A DNA stretch of 64,000 nucleotides from assembly GCA_963989245.1 (NCBI GenBank), contig OZ022342.1:18145457-18209456 (forward strand), written 5' to 3'. Below, in pieces: positions 25,631-37,140 of the stretch (position 1 is the stretch's first letter; each line of letters starts with the position of its first letter). Under the pieces are notes generated by a model. The model saw only the letters and a list, made by a program, of their open reading frames with translations. It did no database searches and was not told the DNA's origin. Source of the DNA: Nansenia antarctica (lineage: Eukaryota > Chordata > Actinopteri > Argentiniformes > Microstomatidae). The position numbers were made by a program, and so were the translations under genes.

Positions 25631-25783
25631 CGAATACAGTGCGGGCGGGTACCGACTCTCTGTTTAGCCAGAAGGAGACCTGAGACAGGATGACAGTCAT
25701 GATGCAGGGGAGGTAGGTTTGAATCACAAAATAGCCAATTTTCCTTTTCAAATGGAAATACGTTGTCATCACTACATATTCTC
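25631..25783 (-). CDS. gabra3: gabra3 exon: pre-TM1, TM1 and TM1-TM2 linker
   Basis: This 153-bp exon has the invariant length for the family. It completes Gly-214, encodes residues 215-264 and ends on one base of Gly-265. The borders are ACCTCAG|GAG and TTCG|GTGAGT. It starts EYVVMTTYFHLKRK, then TM1 (about residues 229-253, GYFVIQTYLPCIMTVILSQ), then the linker NRESVPARTVF leading into TM2. The Tyr in MTTYFH is His in the mammalian alpha-3 I remember. PAR at the start of TM2 is the anion-selectivity region of GABA and glycine receptors. Confidence 0.97.
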
Positions 25784-27604
25784 CTGAGGTGGGAGGAGGG
25801 TTGGGGGGGGGGAGAGAGGGAAGGAGAAAGAGAGACAGGGAGAGAGGGAGAGAGAGAGAGAGAGATGCACAGGAAATGAATTATTAATACAGCTCATGTT
25901 TGGTCCAGACAAACACAAACACCCCGCTGAAATATTCAAAACTATATGACAGTTAATACACCGGCACGCATGCACGCTTGCACAGCAATGGGATCCGGCG
26001 GGAAGCAGTGTATCTGTGTGTGAGAGTGGAGGTTAACTGATTGCTTGTGTGTCACAGCGTCTGGTTGTTAAAGGCAGAGATTGGTTTTCCCACCACTGTT
26101 AGTCCAGATTAGATCTGTTGACCTTGGCTGCAGTGGCAACAGTTATATGGTGACAAACACAGCTAGTGTGTTAAAGCAGCCCGCCTCACTGTCTCCAGGT
26201 CCTTAGGAAAAAACATACTGTAATGCAATGCAGTATGACAGAGTATAACAAAATGCATACAAACGGGTTGCTCAAATCAAGCATTGTGATCGGCCGAGAA
26301 GCATTCCAGCTGTTCCGATATCGACAATAACAGTATGTAGAAAACATATATAGAAAACTATGTTTTGAATGTAGCTTTTTTTGCGTGTGTGTAGATATCT
26401 GTAAACTCCCTCAAGAACAAACAGCATTCAACACTTAGCTGTCGTGGCAGTGATGTGGATCACTAAGAGGCTGGCACGTCAATGGACACAATGGACATCT
26501 CTATCATGCCTCTGGAGCCTGTGCTCTGATATCTCTGTAGAGAGTCCACCACAACAGCCCCTATCTGGTCACCCTGGTTCTATCATGGCAGCCATCCAAC
26601 CAGACTGAACAATAAGCCCAAGAGCCCTAATACATCACAGCTACTAAAAGGAGGCTAATCAGTATCTGTCTATCTGTATCCTGTGTCTTTGAGCATGGCT
26701 CCTCTGATTTGAATAGCTGTCGTTGGCTTATAGAAAGAGGTTGACCAACCACCCCCCTGCCCCCAAGAGGAAAGTGTGGAATAAAACTATCAGTATTGTG
26801 TGTGTTGTAGATAAAGGGGTTTTTCACAGCAGCTATGGCAATCAGAATTTACGATCAAATGAATGGCTGATCAACAGTGCAGGCTGACAGAATTTCCTAG
26901 AATTCGCTGCCAATTTGCATGGACTCCAAACCTGAGCTCAATCAGTGAAAAGTTGGGGGAGTTTCCCCCCCCCTCCCTGCTCCAAGGAACTTTATCTTTA
27001 TAGTACTGATGAATAGATTTTTCACTACTTAAAAAACATTTTCTGATTGGCTACCATTTAGAGTGTGTGTTCCCAGATTAAATGGCTTTTAAATGGGAAC
27101 TGCCACAAAGATCAGCCTTATTCATCTCCCCTGCATTGTCACACGTTCCATTTCTTCACAGACGGAAGGGGGATAAAATAGGAGAGTTTGTCAGTCTCCA
27201 CCAGCCTGAGAAAGGCACTGCATTCAGTGATCAGCGGACGCCTTCTTCTTCCAAACTCAGCAAGTCTTTCAGTGGTGAGACCACACTGACCTCAATAACA
27301 GCAGCAGAAACCAATCGATGAGCCAGCTGCTTGCAAAGCAGGGCAGATAAATGACTTTACAAAAAGACACAAATGGAATCTGTAAGTATATGCCAATGGT
27401 GGACAAAGGAAAAAAGGGAGAAATTAATTAATCCAAATTGTATTGCACGCCAGGAGCTGAAAAGAGATCTCTTTTTCTGTTTTATTCAAAGCAGATGTTC
27501 CAAGACTTGAAAACTGTTCTCTCTGTGTTCATGTTTTGATAACATAGGATCATGGTGCCACTGGAGCTGCATGTTAATATTGGCAAAGACCCTGTTTGGG
27601 CTAC
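25784..27604 (-). other. gabra3 intron (1.8 kb)
   Basis: It contains a G/GA-rich tract next to the acceptor (25791-25866) and otherwise unique sequence. The frame at 27082-27321 on the plus strand has no recognisable domain. Confidence 0.9.
25791..25866. repeat. G/GA-rich tract
   Basis: GGGAGGAGGGTTGGGGGGGG passes into GA repeats. On the transcript strand it is the C/T-rich stretch upstream of the TM1-exon acceptor. Confidence 0.85.
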
Positions 27605-27748
27605 CTGTGCTGGAACTGATGGTCTCTTTCCCAATATCGTGGCCCAGTAGGTCATACTGGTTTAGCCTTGAGCCATCCTCCGCCACAGCCACAGACTTCT
27701 CAGGTCCTTGGGTCCATAAATAGATAACCTCATTGTTGGTATAAGCAT
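27605..27748 (-). CDS. gabra3: gabra3 exon: binding loops B to C
   Basis: This 144-bp exon completes Tyr-166, encodes residues 167-213 and ends on the first base of Gly-214. The acceptor is TTTTCCAG|AT; the donor is ACAG|GTAGCC, a non-optimal +3 to +6 context. The exon begins AYTNNEVIYLWT and includes VAEDGSRLNQYDLLGH and SSST(G), the loop C region at the alpha/gamma interface that helps define benzodiazepine selectivity. The segment TQGPEKSV is variable across paralogs. An adjacent GA-rich tract at 27751-27800 supplies the pyrimidine tract on the transcribed strand. Confidence 0.95.
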
Positions 27749-28213
27749 CTGGAAAAGAGAAAGAGAAAGAGAGAGAGAAGAGAGAGAAAGAGGGGAAGGG
27801 TACAGATGGACATATACAAGTAGAGGCAGAAAAACCACAGGTGAGAGTGGAAAATACTAATTATGTTTTTTTTATGCATAGAGAGTATTGTTTATTAGGC
27901 AATCTTTTCTAGAATGCAGAATTATTCCAAAGGCTACCAATGACTAATTCTGATAATGGCAACAAACAAAGGTTATGTGGAAAAAGTGTGCATGCATTGA
28001 TCGGAATAAATGCATACCAATGAAGTCTATTTGAATGGGAGTTTAATAAAAGCAGGCTGCTCTTGTGCTTTGATTAGTTTATACATTTGGCACCTTGAAC
28101 TGGAGGTTTCTCAGCACAAAGAATAATGTCATAAATGGGGCTTATCGAGTTTGAATGCAGGACAAGCCTTTGCAGAGGAGACTGAAATGCATTTAAAGGA
28201 GACTGTGCTCGCG

Positions 28214-28278
<65 letters not shown>

Positions 28279-28297
28279 ATACAGATACACACATACA

Positions 28298-28358
<61 letters not shown>

Positions 28359-30241
28359 CAATTGCTCTGCATTATAGGGGAGGAGATGGGGGTACAACAT
28401 ATCCCAGTTGAGTACCATGAACATAATTCAAACATCAGCTGGAGGTTTGCTAATTAAATTTTGATAGCCACAGAGAAAGTTATTGTTTCATTCTCTTGGG
28501 AGACCATTAATCAAATCCTTTCTATACTTCAATGCGTCATCATCTGAAAATAATTGTAATTGGTTATGAAGTGTATAGTTGTATTCTCTAATAAACAAGT
28601 GAATTCTATGGCTGTGTCTGTTTACAGAAGAGGACACAGAGTGTGGCTAGTTCCACCCCAGCTCATAGGAAAAGGTCAACAATGTCAGACACTTTCATTG
28701 CACAATAAAACCCTCCTATATTCAAGGCTCAGAAATCTTTCTCTATGCTCATACCCAATCAATTCAAAGTGAGAGAGAGGGAGAGGTCTATTCTCTCTGG
28801 ATATCCATTGTTCCAGGACAGGTGCATCCAGTTCCAGACCACAACATACAGTATACTATAAAACAAGCATGTCAGACAGTATTCCATGGCACAGAAATGC
28901 AGTTTCTTTTGTCTATGTTTTTATATTCTAATGGGATTCATTACAAAAAGCACCTAGAAGTTACCAATTGTCTTTAATTGTTTTACATTTTTGTCACCAC
29001 AACATTTTCTTGTGAATACTACTGTAGGTAAATGCTCGTAGAAATAATGTGGAAAAAAATTGCTAAAATGTGTTGATCGATGAACATGTCAATATCTGTT
29101 TTCAAGTGAATTTTATGTACACATAATATTACACTATACTATAGATGCATTTACTCTGAATTGTGTGTGTATGATTGTACATAAATAAGTAACATAACCA
29201 TTTAAATGTATCTGAAATTAATTGCCTTGACTATACAATGTGACTTAGAAACATACTGTATTAAAGACCTTATTCAGATAATGTAGGCTAAATCATACAA
29301 AACCAAATACACTATCAGACACTCAGACAATGGACATTTCCCACATCTGCATTGTTCTGTCACAGCACACTGCCCTGGCTTTGAGATCTCTTTTGTGCGC
29401 CGCATAATATCATAAATCTACACTGAAATTAGTTTTTTTTTTCCTTTGAGGGGACAAAGAAAACCATGGTGTATTTAGTTGATATTCAGAATTTGAAAAC
29501 CTGAGGAGTTTCAGAACTCGTAGGAGAAATAAGAGAGACTTACATTATGTTTGGGATTGCTGGGATTACGGTGCCTTTTCCAATGAAGAGAAATTGCATG
29601 TAAAATAGCAGTGATTGGGGCGAGCGCGTTGCAGCAGATTGCCTTTACCACAGCAGGCCTCAACAAAGGCCACTAATTACTTGCCAACCGTGTACCGTTG
29701 CGTTAAGGAGACGATTGTTCCTGGGCTTTACAACGGATTTTCGTTGATGTAAATACAGGAGCTGCACCAAAGGCTTTGTGCACAAAATCTGCAAATATAA
29801 GAGTCCCGCTGAAAGGCCCTGAAAGGGGCCCTTTTGTTTTATTGGCCACCTGATGTTTTATTCACCGCGTCCTGAACGTAGCGTCACATCTGACCTTTAA
29901 TATGTCATTGGTACAGTTATTATTTCTCGGAATAATAACTTATGAAATCCCCTCCGTCTGTCCTATCCTGTGAGACATAATGACTCGGAGAGCGCTCGGC
30001 AGAGAGGAGGAAAGTGGCGGCGAGAGGTAGAATTCATGAAAGGGGCAAAAAGCCTCGATTATACTTCGCAAATCACACAGCCTGTTCAAAACAGATTCAG
30101 AGCTTTGACCGATATAAAAAAGCGACTTGGCGAACAAAAATAGAGCGTTGTTTGTAAATATAGACCTGTTCCGTCACCTCTATTGCGGTGATGTCAGCTG
30201 CTGTGGAACAGAGACAGACGTGCATATGCGGTGAGACTTAC
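27749..30241 (-). other. gabra3 intron (2.5 kb)
   Basis: It contains a short GA tract at 27751-27795 and a long compound CA repeat at 28218-28357. The stretch 29380-30240 is free of simple repeats. Confidence 0.9.
28218..28357. repeat. Compound (CA)n microsatellite, ~140 bp
   Basis: Two long CA runs flank a CACATACAGATACACACATACAG-type middle. It is read as (GT)n on the gabra3 transcript strand. It gives rise to spurious Cys/Val frames. Confidence 0.95.
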
Positions 30242-30324
30242 AGCTCCCAAACTTCAGAGGACAGGCGTGTGCATCCATGGGGAAGTCCTCCAGGTGCATA
30301 GGGCACTCGGCGTGTATGGTCAGC
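30242..30324 (-). CDS. gabra3: gabra3 exon: Cys-loop
   Basis: This 83-bp exon has the canonical size for the family. It completes Arg-138 and encodes residues 139-165, LTIHAECPMHLEDFPMDAHACPLKFGS in two overlapping motifs, ending on the first base of Tyr-166. The borders are CTCTCAG|G and AGCT|GTAAGT. The two cysteines are 13 residues apart, which is the defining disulfide loop of pentameric ligand-gated channels. The loop contacts the membrane domain and couples binding to gating. The LTIH start is the alpha-3 form; others carry LTVQ or LTIS. Confidence 0.97.
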
Positions 30325-31790
30325 CTGAGAGACGGAAAAACAAACGATAACACTTCAGCGGACAGGCTTCCATTTACAGTAACACGACATTAACACATCA
30401 TGACACCTGTCACATACTGTAGCGGAAACAGAAAGCAGCTTTTTTTTGTTTGTTGTTGTTGTTACTAAACGTCAAGACATCGATGTATTTTGTCAGATCC
30501 TGTAAGACAGCTGGTAAACAGGGTGGTGGGTGAGTCCTCCTGCCTCAAGACAAAAGAAACAGTACGTACCTGTACATGGCTCTACCACACAACCGCTTAC
30601 TGTAAGCAAAACTCTATGTACAGAACACTATGTCTAACACAAAATCTGAAGATAGGTACAAGCAGGAGGTATGGAGTACTTGACACCTAGACTCACTTTT
30701 GCTGTGCATTACCAGGAATCTCAACAGTCAAGCAGTAAAACACACAGAGGCTGTGGTGAATGGCAGGGGTTGAAAAAGCCATTTCCCTCTGTATCTGAAT
30801 ACAGTAAGTATACTCTCCTGTCTCCTTGATGCCTCCCAAGGTTGTCCTGCCTGCCACACCGAAGGAATATTTGTGTGGTGCGTCTGAGATAATCTACAGT
30901 TCTGAGACTGACCTGACATTTGGGTTTTCGTTGAGAGGAGAGGACGCGGACGAGGACGAGGACGAGGACGAGGGGCTTTGGGGGGGGGTGATGGATGATG
31001 CAGGTGGGGTGGGGAACAGGCAGCATGTGCAGTCACGTAGGGCGGCTGCCTGCCCGTCAAGGTGCCTGCCCAGGCTGCTATGTCTGGGGTTGCCAGTGAT
31101 TTGTCAGTTTCCCCATCAGTGCGTCTCCCACTCTGTCCCTCCACCGCTAGGGCCCTGGGCCCGGGGCCTGGCCTGGCTGCCCCAGAGACCTGTAGAACCC
31201 ACACTGTCCCCAGAGCTCCGTGCTCTCCTGCAGCCTCCTCATCCAGTTGATTAGATATTGACCCACTGATCCTCCTCACATCACCCAATCCACTCCTGTG
31301 GGAGCTGCCGGCAGAGCTCTGCAAATCAACTAGGAGTGATGGGAGGAGACTGGCGCCTACCTGGGAGATCCCATCTCACAGCACACTTGACTCATTCTGT
31401 TCCCTACCACTCCCCCATTCACTTTCACCATTTCACTTGAGAAAGTGTGGACAATAGAAATGACTTCAGTGTGGCAGGTCATTGGCTGTCTGTGCTCATT
31501 GGTCAAGCCTATAGCTCAGCTTATACAAGGCCTTCCGCAGACAGCAGTGAGAACGATTTATGGGTTCTGGAAGAAAAAAAACCCTCATGGTCTCAAAAGA
31601 TACATTCTTAACTAATAAAAGGGGATTGATTTCTAATTAATGTACTCCTCACTTTCTGTGAGATGTAGCTGGCCATCATTCAATTAACTGTATAGTGATA
31701 GAAACAAAGTGTATGGTAAGAAGAATTTCATTCCAAAACGCTATAGCCTATCGCTATCCATTCAAAATTATTATTATTTTTTTTTTTTTT

Positions 31791-31862
31791 ACCGCCGACC
31801 TCCGATCTGCCGACCTTGCGATCATTAGACGCCTGCTCTACCTCCTGCGCTACACCCGCCCG
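31791..31862 (-). mobile_element. Truncated tRNA-derived SINE head
   Basis: On the minus strand the sequence reads GTGTAGCGCAGGAGGTAGAGC (A-box-like, first 20 or so bases), then CGCAAGGTCGGCAGATCGG (degenerate B-box), then a poly(A)-like run (plus-strand T run at 31777-31790). It has no body and cannot fold as an intact tRNA. Confidence 0.6.
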
Positions 31863-32214
31863 AGATAAATATTTTTAACAGAAATCTTTTTTTAAGAAGA
31901 GAAAGTCTTTATTAAACTTTTTTTAATTTTTTTAAATGGTGGATATAGTGTTTTGTGCATCTGAACACTGCTGTCATTTGGAACACTGTCCCTGTCCCTG
32001 CCCCTGTCATCAACTACAATGTCTACAATGTCTCTCAGAATAGTCTGCACGGTACCACCACACTTAACTGTTTAATGGGATAAAGCATTACCTCCTGGGT
32101 AATCTTTAAGCATAATGGTTATGATGTTCTTGGCCTTGCAAATTAACTGCACTTGAAGGGAGAGGAACATTTTGCAGCTGACATTAATGAATGAGCTTCC
32201 TGTGTATATGTGTG

Positions 32215-32460
32215 TATGTGTGTGTGTGTGTGTCTGTGTGCTCGCCCGTCAGCCCTGGAGCCACGGTGAAAATGGCCTCACGGGACTGCCCCCCCCCCGC
32301 CCCCGCCCCCCCTTTCCCGCCGCCGCCTCCGCCTCCTGAAAAACAGCTGCATCGATCGCAGTGCCATCGCCGCCGCCGGCAGCACCTTGTCTCTGTCGGA
32401 GCTTCGGGGGGGCCTTGGAGACTTGGAGGCGTGTGTTTCACCCCCCTTCCCCCGTCCCCC
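32215..32460. repeat. GT tract and C-rich low-complexity stretch
   Basis: (GT)n at 32215-32240 is followed by C-rich and CCG-rich runs (32288-32375). No gene is evident; the frames here are compositional. Confidence 0.7.
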
Positions 32461-34169
32461 GTCCCCTTTATTTTTCTCAAAGTTCTACTACACACCTCAC
32501 CATCCTCTGAAAACTTCTCCCATTATACCTGCAATTTCACCAGTAGGAGAAGATGAGTCTGTATTGATGGAACTCTATTGCATTTGCAGCTACTCTCTTT
32601 GGATGAGTCACAGCTTCTGGGGGCATTCTCTGAGTCTGCCTGCCTGTCATCCTGTCAATCTGTCTCTCTGCAGTGATAAGCTTTCACCTTGACATATACA
32701 CCTCACAAAGAACAAATGGTCATGTCAGAAACTAACACTACCTTTCTCCGCTGCACCCCCTTATGATGAGTCATAGGAAGCATTCATCATACTTATCATC
32801 ATATCTGGGGATTCTGATCATGATCAATGACTCTCTCGGTCAGTCTCCACGTCGGGAATCCCACAAGTGCAACCGTACGTGGGGGGGGGAGCGCCTAGGG
32901 ACGTCACATGTGGGGGACTGAGGGTGTGTGTGTGTGTGTGTGTGTGTGTGGGGGGGGGGCTGACAGGGGAATGATGGAGTACAAGCGAGCTCGAAAGTTT
33001 TACGGAACGCTAGTGAGTGACCCTGCATGTGCCGAGGGGACATTCAATCAGTCAACATGTGGAATGAGGGATCTGCCTCGTCTCAAGGTCAACCAAATAG
33101 ACCCGGGGAATCTTGGACCCCTGAGTATACTGTAAATCCGCAGTGTAATTTCTGCTGAAGTCTGACTATGCAAGTGCATCCAGTTATTTCACAGAGAGGG
33201 GAGGTCAAAGGATCAGGAAAGCCATTACAGCTCTACCCTTGGCTTTAAAGCCTCAGTCAAGGCTCACCATGTTACTATCCATCCCAGATTTATTTGTCTA
33301 CACTGTATCCCTGTATTCCTTATCCGAGTACAGATGCCTGGGACGTCGGATGGCTTTAAACACAAGCTCCCAGAGTTCTACCAACGCACGGCAATTAGCA
33401 AGAGAGAAGATCTCTGTAATTACCGCTATCAACAATGACTTGCGGAAACGCTCTGAATTGCATAGTGCTACTCGCGCACCACACAATTAATTTACTGCTA
33501 CATTAGGTTAAATTGCATTATGGAATATGCATATTGAAGCAGAGAGGTAGCTTTAGAAAGGCTGGCGTGGTGGTGGGTAATTATGGTAGTAACAGCCAGC
33601 CCAGACTGAGAACGCACACCCGTCACCCGGCAACAGCAGACGGAAATGGCCGCAGAGTTCAGGGGTTTCCTATGCATTGTGTTGATGTGCATCACTACCT
33701 GGTTGCTTAGAAACCTTGGGTAGGGTTGTATTTTTAGTCCACTTCAGGAGGCATGAATGTCCTTTTCAATGGTGGTTCATTCAAGACAAAAATTCCCCGC
33801 TCCCTCATGATAAGCTGCCTTGCTGTTTTGTACTCTCTGTGTACTGTTGCAATAAACAATAAAGCAAGTGGGTTAATGAAGAATTGTTTTCAATTCAATT
33901 CAGGGCATGATCGAGAGATGCTGCAATTCAAGCCACTTACATACACATCAGATATTCATTTAAACAAATAAAATAATACTGTATAACCCTCATCAAGGCT
34001 TTTCACGACATACAAGCTACCAAAGTCAACGGAAATAACATTCAACGTTATTTACATAGTTATGCAAGGAAACCATGGAAACCGTTTCCCCTCTTCCAAT
34101 GGTTTGAGCTCAGTGAGCTGACACGTGTCAAGGGGAGAATGACCTGTCCTTTTAGGAAAGTATTGCAGG

Positions 34170-34693
34170 TAGGGCTGGGCAAACGATCAACATTTCTTTT
34201 TCGATAATCGCAAGAATTAACGATCAATTATCGATTAATTGATAAGCTTTTTTTTCATTAAACTATTCAGAAATAACAAGCATGAACAAGCAGAAATAAC
34301 AAGCATGTTTTCCTTGGGGAAAAAACGTTATTTGTGTTGCTATTGCACACATTCATTCATTCACATTCAAACTAGACACTACAGTCAGAAAACAATCCTC
34401 TTAAACAAGGCAGTGAGTAGCCTAAATTGATTAACTTAAAAACACATTTTACGTTATAAATAAAAATATAGAAAATAAGTAACTCACCATAGGAGCAGTA
34501 AAAAAACAGTTACTCACAAATAGGAGGATGACTGAAACGACTGAACGTGAAAGTGAACGTGATGACTGAACGTTAGTGTCCTTAAAAAAAAAAAAAATCC
34601 AATTTATTAATGATTATCGAGCAAAATATTTTGTGATCGACCAAGATCCTTATCGATCAATTATCGATCGTCGATCATTGATGCCCACCCCTA
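34170..34693. mobile_element. hAT-type MITE with 8-bp target duplication
   Basis: A 524-bp element. Its ends are TAGGGCTGGGC and GCCCACCCCTA (near-perfect inverted repeats). ATTGCAGG is found on both sides, at 34162-34169 and 34694-34701, a perfect 8-bp target-site duplication as expected for hAT transposons. The interior has repeated ATCGATTA/TTATCGATC motifs in inverted arrangement and no transposase. Superfamily assignment rests on duplication length and termini. Confidence 0.9.
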
Positions 34694-35549
34694 ATTGCAG
34701 GCTCAGTTGAACTGTGTTGAACAAGAGTGCACCGGGTTCACTGGGGTTGACATCAACTCCTTCATAGCAGACTACTGAACAACTGAGCACGAGCAAAAGG
34801 GCACCTAAAAAGCTGCTCACTGAATCAGTGTTTCCAAAAGCGATTACAAACCAGACACGACTTGAGATTTAGCGAATGTATTCGGGGTGAACTACAGTTT
34901 TCTAGATGACATTAAGACTGAGCTTTACACAATTGTAATGATAGGCTCAGAAGTTAGGGTTCCTCACGTGCATCATACAGAGAGGTACAAAGATGACACA
35001 GAGTGGGGAAGAAACAGAAAATTCGACCTCTTGGAGGACAACGCTCACTCTTTTTATTTTTTAAACCTCTTCCAAAAAAAATACATAGACGAGATCAGAA
35101 AATATATATTTTTGGGGGGGTCATAACAATCAGACTGAGCCGAGCTATAACACACTGTTACCCTCATTAGACAGTGGCCAGGCAGCTAACAGAGCATGAA
35201 ATGTCTTGTTACAATAGGTGTCAGTCACCGCTGTGGCAAAATGAGAGGTCACGTGGGAACCCTCCTCTCCCCGTCCCTTGTCCTCCATGCCAACTGCCCC
35301 CTCCATCTAGTCCCCCCAACCCCTCCTCCCTCCCCCAGATACAGAAATTGCCCAGAAGTGTGTCAATCATTAGGCAAGCTGGATGTGTTTGAGTAGACAG
35401 TTCCCCGAGTGAGCTTGACTTTATTTCCATCTGTGTCAAGGTCACACAACTCATTTGTACATCACATTTGCATTGCATCTAAAGACCAAAAGCCTCTTCA
35501 CTGTTGGTCTTTATTCAATATGCTTAGCCTGCCATGTCTTGAAGCCTTT

Positions 35550-35913
35550 AAATGGCGGCGCGCATAGTCGCTGCGGCTGGAGTGGCTTCAACACTGGTGT
35601 TCTTTAGTGTTCTTAAGTGCATTTGTATGTACATTTTTATTTTAGTACTTATAGGGAACGGTTGTGTAAATAGTACCTACAGCAGGCACGACTTACTCGT
35701 CTATCTGTACAGTATAGTATAGTGGATATAGTGGAGTGTACATAGCCTTTATTTATGTAAACCAGCTCCTTCCCTTCTTGTGTTTTTTTTAAAGTTTTTT
35801 TTCTTTCCTAACACCAGGGGAGCCACCCCTCCTAAATGTCGTTGTTTGGTACCTGTACTATAGCAATGACAATAAAGACCATTCATTCATTCATTCATTC
35901 ATTCATTCATTCA
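35550..35913 (+). mobile_element. Short LINE-derived element with (ATTC)n tail
   Basis: It starts ATGGCGGCGCGCATAGTCG, like a LINE 5' end, and ends CAATGACAATAAAGACC plus about eight ATTC units (35880-35913). It has no coding body. It looks like a LINE that has lost its whole coding part, or a non-autonomous passenger of one. Confidence 0.6.
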
Positions 35914-36975
35914 TGTTTCTCTAAACCCAAACAGCCTGGTTTGCACACAGTTGCTGAACCGTTGTGTATTTTTGTAGCAATTGCTCCTGTTTATAGTAGT
36001 GCAGCTATTGTTAATTGTGATAATAAAACATGAATTCAACGCCTGGGCCCTATGCTTGAGAGTGTACAAACATCATTAAAACCCACCCCTGGGCTCTAAT
36101 TAGACAACACTCCTATGAGGAAGATGGCAGCATTTTCGATTATTTTCGCCACTTCGCAGGACATATTTTGCTAAGACCCAAAGACACTTGACATCAGTGA
36201 AACTACAACAGAGTTATCCAACTCAAATCTCTGCAAAAAAACTAACGACAAACTGCCATATTTACTCAGCACAGAAGACTCCTAATCCAATCAGAACTAG
36301 TCAAAAACAGAGAGAGAAGGTCAAACGGAAAATAAAGTTTGGATGCCCCCTAAAATGCACACAGAATTGAATGTACTGTCATACATTATGTCGGTTTATC
36401 AAAGGTATTGTTAAAAGTAATTAGGGAAGAGTCTCTATATGAAACAAGCAAAGTCCATTTCTCGTGGGGGACTGCCATAAAGTCTTCAGTCAAACAACAC
36501 AGTAAATGTCTATTAAACAACAGACTCCCTGATGATAAAGTCATTATTTGGACTGCTGCTGACTCAGTTATATCTAGGAGTGTAGTATGATTGTGTTCTC
36601 AATTCCTCACCGGGATGAACACGAAACAGAATAAATTATGATGTTTCCGAGAAGAAAACATGTAACAATTATCAGCAGGATTTGTATTTTCAATTCGAAC
36701 ATTGTTTATTTGGTTAGAGACACTTTGCCATCTCACCTCATGTGTGATACTCATAATAAACATAGCAAACGTGCAGAAAACATTGAAGATTTCATTAGTG
36801 AATCCTGTGTCAAACACAAGAACTACAGTCATCCCTTATATGATTATACAGTATATCAGCAACTGAATTTCCACCAGGAACTGAATTGACCAATCAATAA
36901 AACACCTCCAGGGCCATCTAAAATCAGAGACACCATGTCTTGTTCCTAAACCCCTTTCCCAACAGCTAACTACAG

Positions 36976-37140
36976 CAAGGGAGGCTGGCGGAGGTAGAAA
37001 TCAGAGGACAGGCTCCTCATTGCAATACATGGAATGGAATGGTATGGTATGGTACCCAGGCTATCAAACACACAGCAGCAAACACATGTGTTTGATACTA
37101 TATTCCTATGAGCCCATTTCTACCACCACCACCAGCCCCC
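36976..37140. mobile_element. Palindromic repeat, copy 2
   Basis: GGGAGGCTGGCGGAGGTAGAAATC at the left (key part GGGAGGCTGG) with the mirrored CCACCACCAGCCCCC at the right, and GGAATGGAATGG inside. Same family as 23098-23212, more diverged on its right arm. Confidence 0.65.

Noticed and set aside
28074..28435. Cys/Val-rich frames
   Set aside because: They are translations of the CA/GT microsatellite.
30728..31324. 198-codon minus-strand frame and 142-codon plus-strand frame in GC-rich intron sequence
   Set aside because: Both strands are open over the same GC-rich stretch, no domain is recognisable, and the sequence is low-complexity (Pro/Arg and Asp/Glu runs).
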